Positions 42,892 to 43,837 of a stretch of DNA of 43,837 nt are shown in pieces. The position numbers and the translations under genes were made by a program. Source of the DNA: Bovifimicola sp050309585 (GTDB taxonomy: Bacteria > Bacillota > Clostridia > Lachnospirales > Lachnospiraceae); the NCBI GenBank assembly GCA_050309585.1, contig JBNRML010000035.1, forward strand, positions 1 through 43,837, in the 5' to 3' direction. The notes beneath the pieces are model-generated. The model was not told the origin of the DNA and did no database searches. It saw nothing but the letters and a program-made list of their open reading frames with translations. Within the stretch, counting starts at the first letter, position 1. Each line of letters begins with the position of its first letter.

Positions 42892-43356
42892 TTACTCTCC
42901 TTTCGCTGGGCCAAATAATGGATGTTTCATTGGAATTGCCTCTTCCCGAAATTGCTCCATGTATTCGTCAAAGATATCAATGTTTATAAGAACAGTCCCA
43001 CCAGTTCCCTCATTTATCTTATATACAGCTCCCGCAGCCCTTGCCATTTCAATAAACCTATGATGACCAATGCTATATGTGATCGAACCCTCTCCTATTC
43101 TGACATATTTTTTCTGCACATATTTTGATGTATTGGGTACCTTATATAAATGCTTCATATAATCCTCCATCTTCTTTTGATGTATCAATGTTGTTCTCGG
43201 CAACTGATATAATGCATCCGCAGATAACGCTACTATCAATAAGACTTCATCTTCTATATGAAAAAGTTGTTGTGCATCCTCAACCCTAAGAAACCTTTTT
43301 ATCTGAATATTATCCGCTGCATATGCCCTGATTGATGTCTGTAACTTATTCGCCAT
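42892..43356 (-). CDS. DUF6462-like protein with internal duplication
   Basis: A 154-residue protein. The C-terminal half (KKYVRIGEGSITYSIGHHRF, MARAAGAVYKINEGTGGTVL, FDEYMEQF) is the same domain as in the flanking genes. The N-terminal half (IKRFLRVEDAQQLFHIEDEV, LSADALYQLPRTTLIHQKKM, EDYMKHL) keeps the layout but has diverged strongly. It is thus a two-domain fusion. Its ATG overlaps the upstream stop by 11 nt. Two DNA-contact domains in one chain would allow binding to paired sites. Function is inferred from the single-domain relatives. Confidence 0.72.
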   Translation of the reverse strand: MANKLQTSIRAYAADNIQIKRFLRVEDAQQLFHIEDEVLLIVALSADALYQLPRTTLIHQKKMEDYMKHLYKVPNTSKYVQKKYVRIGEGSITYSIGHHRFIEMARAAGAVYKINEGTGGTVLINIDIFDEYMEQFREEAIPMKHPLFGPAKGE

Positions 43357-43585
43357 CCAGCTCCACCTCTTTACTTAATACTCTATATCGTTCTAGATAA
43401 CGATCTAGAATCTCTGTATTTACCAGTACCATCTGATTCACTTTGTATACTGCATTTGCTTTCTTAGCTATTTCCTGAAACTTTGAGATACCCATTCCAT
43501 AGACTTTGCATCCATCCTTATATCTCACAAACTTTTTTCCACTCTCTTCTGCTTCCTTATAATTAAATCTCTTATCCTGCTTCAT
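43346..43585 (-). CDS. DUF6462-like small DNA-binding protein, first copy
   Basis: A 79-residue protein starting MKQDKRFNYKEAEESGKKFV, with RYKDGCKVYGMGISKFQEIA, KKANAVYKVNQMVLVNTEIL and DRYLERY. ATG 43585 is chosen because GAGGTG lies 7 nt upstream. The in-frame extension of 14 codons has no site and reads back toward the terminator hairpin. It is the first gene of the right-end operon, downstream of a repeat cluster that could be its operator. Confidence 0.75.
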   Translation of the reverse strand: MKQDKRFNYKEAEESGKKFVRYKDGCKVYGMGISKFQEIAKKANAVYKVNQMVLVNTEILDRYLERYRVLSKEVELDGE

Positions 43586-43632
43586 GCTATTACACCTCTT
43601 TCCTGAAAAGGACATCATTTTCTCCATAACGC

Positions 43633-43672
43633 AAAAAGGACACTTTTCTAAATTTCTCTAGAAAAGTGCCCT
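43633..43672 (-). terminator. Intrinsic terminator before the first DUF6462-like gene
   Basis: On the minus-strand RNA a 14-bp stem (AGGGCACTTTTCTA with TAGAAAAGTGTCCT) is fully paired with one G-U, followed by TTTTT. The G-U pair breaks on the opposite strand, which supports minus-strand use. It ends about 50 nt before the first gene's ATG. Either it insulates the operon from transcription to the right, or it attenuates the operon itself. Confidence 0.75.
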
Positions 43673-43837
43673 AAAATAGTGCTTTTATTAAATTCAACTT
43701 CATTTACCAAAATTCCAGCTCATTCGAACTCATTCGGACTTGACCATCTTTTTGATGTCCTTTTGATGTCCTTTGGACATCTGAATCTCTCAAAAGCCGT
43801 ATAAACACTGGCTTTATTTATCCAGACTCTTCATCGT
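43673..43837. promoter_or_regulatory. Repeat cluster, possible operator or Xis-binding region
   Basis: CTCATTCGAA and CTCATTCGGA stand side by side at 43719-43738 (10-bp period). GATGTCC occurs at 43754 and 43765 (11-bp period), followed by the inverted copy GGACATC at 43775. Such helically phased short repeats next to small DNA-binding genes suggest a regulator or excisionase binding region. To the right, a weak AAAGCC/GGCTTT hairpin (43793-43815) abuts a TAA stop at 43814-43816, which may be the end of a gene beyond the window. No clear promoter hexamers were found. Confidence 0.4.

Larger units (their letters stand above)
1..43837 (-). mobile_element. Integrative conjugative element (partial, with damaged left side)
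   Basis: The window carries a relaxase and MobC, a VirD4 coupling protein with PcfB, VirB2-, VirB3-, VirB4- and VirB6-like channel genes, an NlpC/P60 hydrolase, a primase, serine recombinases and small DNA-binding genes resembling excisionases. All are on the minus strand with overlaps or short gaps. This combination is the standard content of conjugative elements of gut Clostridia. Neither terminus can be placed: the left recombinase continues past base 1 and no convincing att repeat was found on the right. Loss of the 5' part of one recombinase makes present mobility uncertain. Confidence 0.9.

Noticed and set aside
43814..43837. 3' end of a gene entering from the right
   Set aside because: Only a few codons (ending SLDK) and a weak hairpin are visible, too little to call a gene.
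1..43837. Antibiotic resistance or toxin-antitoxin cargo
   Set aside because: No resistance enzyme, efflux pump or recognisable toxin-antitoxin pair was found. The 28-residue peptide has no antitoxin-like partner.

Overview
The window is almost wall to wall a conjugative element of a low-GC Gram-positive gut anaerobe, most likely a Lachnospiraceae or related Clostridia. This rests on gene families, not on any marker gene: a VirB4/VirD4/PrgI/Maff2-type transfer apparatus, an NlpC/P60 transfer hydrolase, a MobP-type relaxase, serine recombinases, DUF6462-like small DNA-binding proteins and a sortase-anchored Cna-B adhesin. Every credible gene lies on the minus strand, so transcription runs from high to low coordinates. 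Neither end of the element can be fixed, because the first recombinase runs off the left edge. No rRNA, tRNA, CRISPR array or intact insertion sequence was seen.

Layout from the right (5' end of transcription). 43837-42608: a repeat cluster, a terminator-like hairpin, then three DUF6462-like genes. 42530-42130: a dense stretch of four tiny, closely spaced reading frames rich in perfect hairpins. 42119-40313: a small membrane or lipoprotein, a Cys-rich protein, a ParM-like actin ATPase and a ribbon-helix-helix partner. 40300-39165: small peptides, hairpins and a lipoprotein. 39141-33700: a strong terminator, then a 1,791-aa thioester plus Cna-B adhesin ending in LPQTG. 33621-30792: a DUF5688 protein, a RadC-like protein and a TOPRIM primase. 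30826-30452: six 21-bp direct repeats on an exact 32-bp lattice, followed by an oriT-like region. 30451-23086: the mobilisation genes, PcfB and the VirD4 coupling protein. 22877-16160: pilin-like VirB2, VirB6, DUF4313, PrgI, VirB4 and NlpC/P60. 16099-5366: accessory genes, a 2,481-aa methylase-helicase, the sortase and a double SpoVG protein.

The left 5.3 kb is damaged. At about 5.28 kb the opening codons of an element gene run into the 3' half of an hsdR gene. YdbC and a CoiA-like gene follow. At about 3.12 kb that island ends in a serine recombinase that has lost its catalytic serine. A catalytic-domain-free recombinase protein and one apparently complete serine recombinase follow, the latter cut by the window edge.

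Inferred working model: the relaxase, MobC and coupling protein prepare the DNA and feed it to the VirB-like channel. ParM with its RHH partner, the primase and possibly the repeat lattice would maintain or replicate the excised form. The sortase would anchor the adhesin for contact with host or recipient. The left recombinases and right-end small DNA-binding proteins would control integration and excision. The least explained parts are the tiny-ORF region at 42.1-42.5 kb, the 32-bp lattice at 30.6-30.8 kb, and the mutually exclusive hairpins upstream of the pilin gene.
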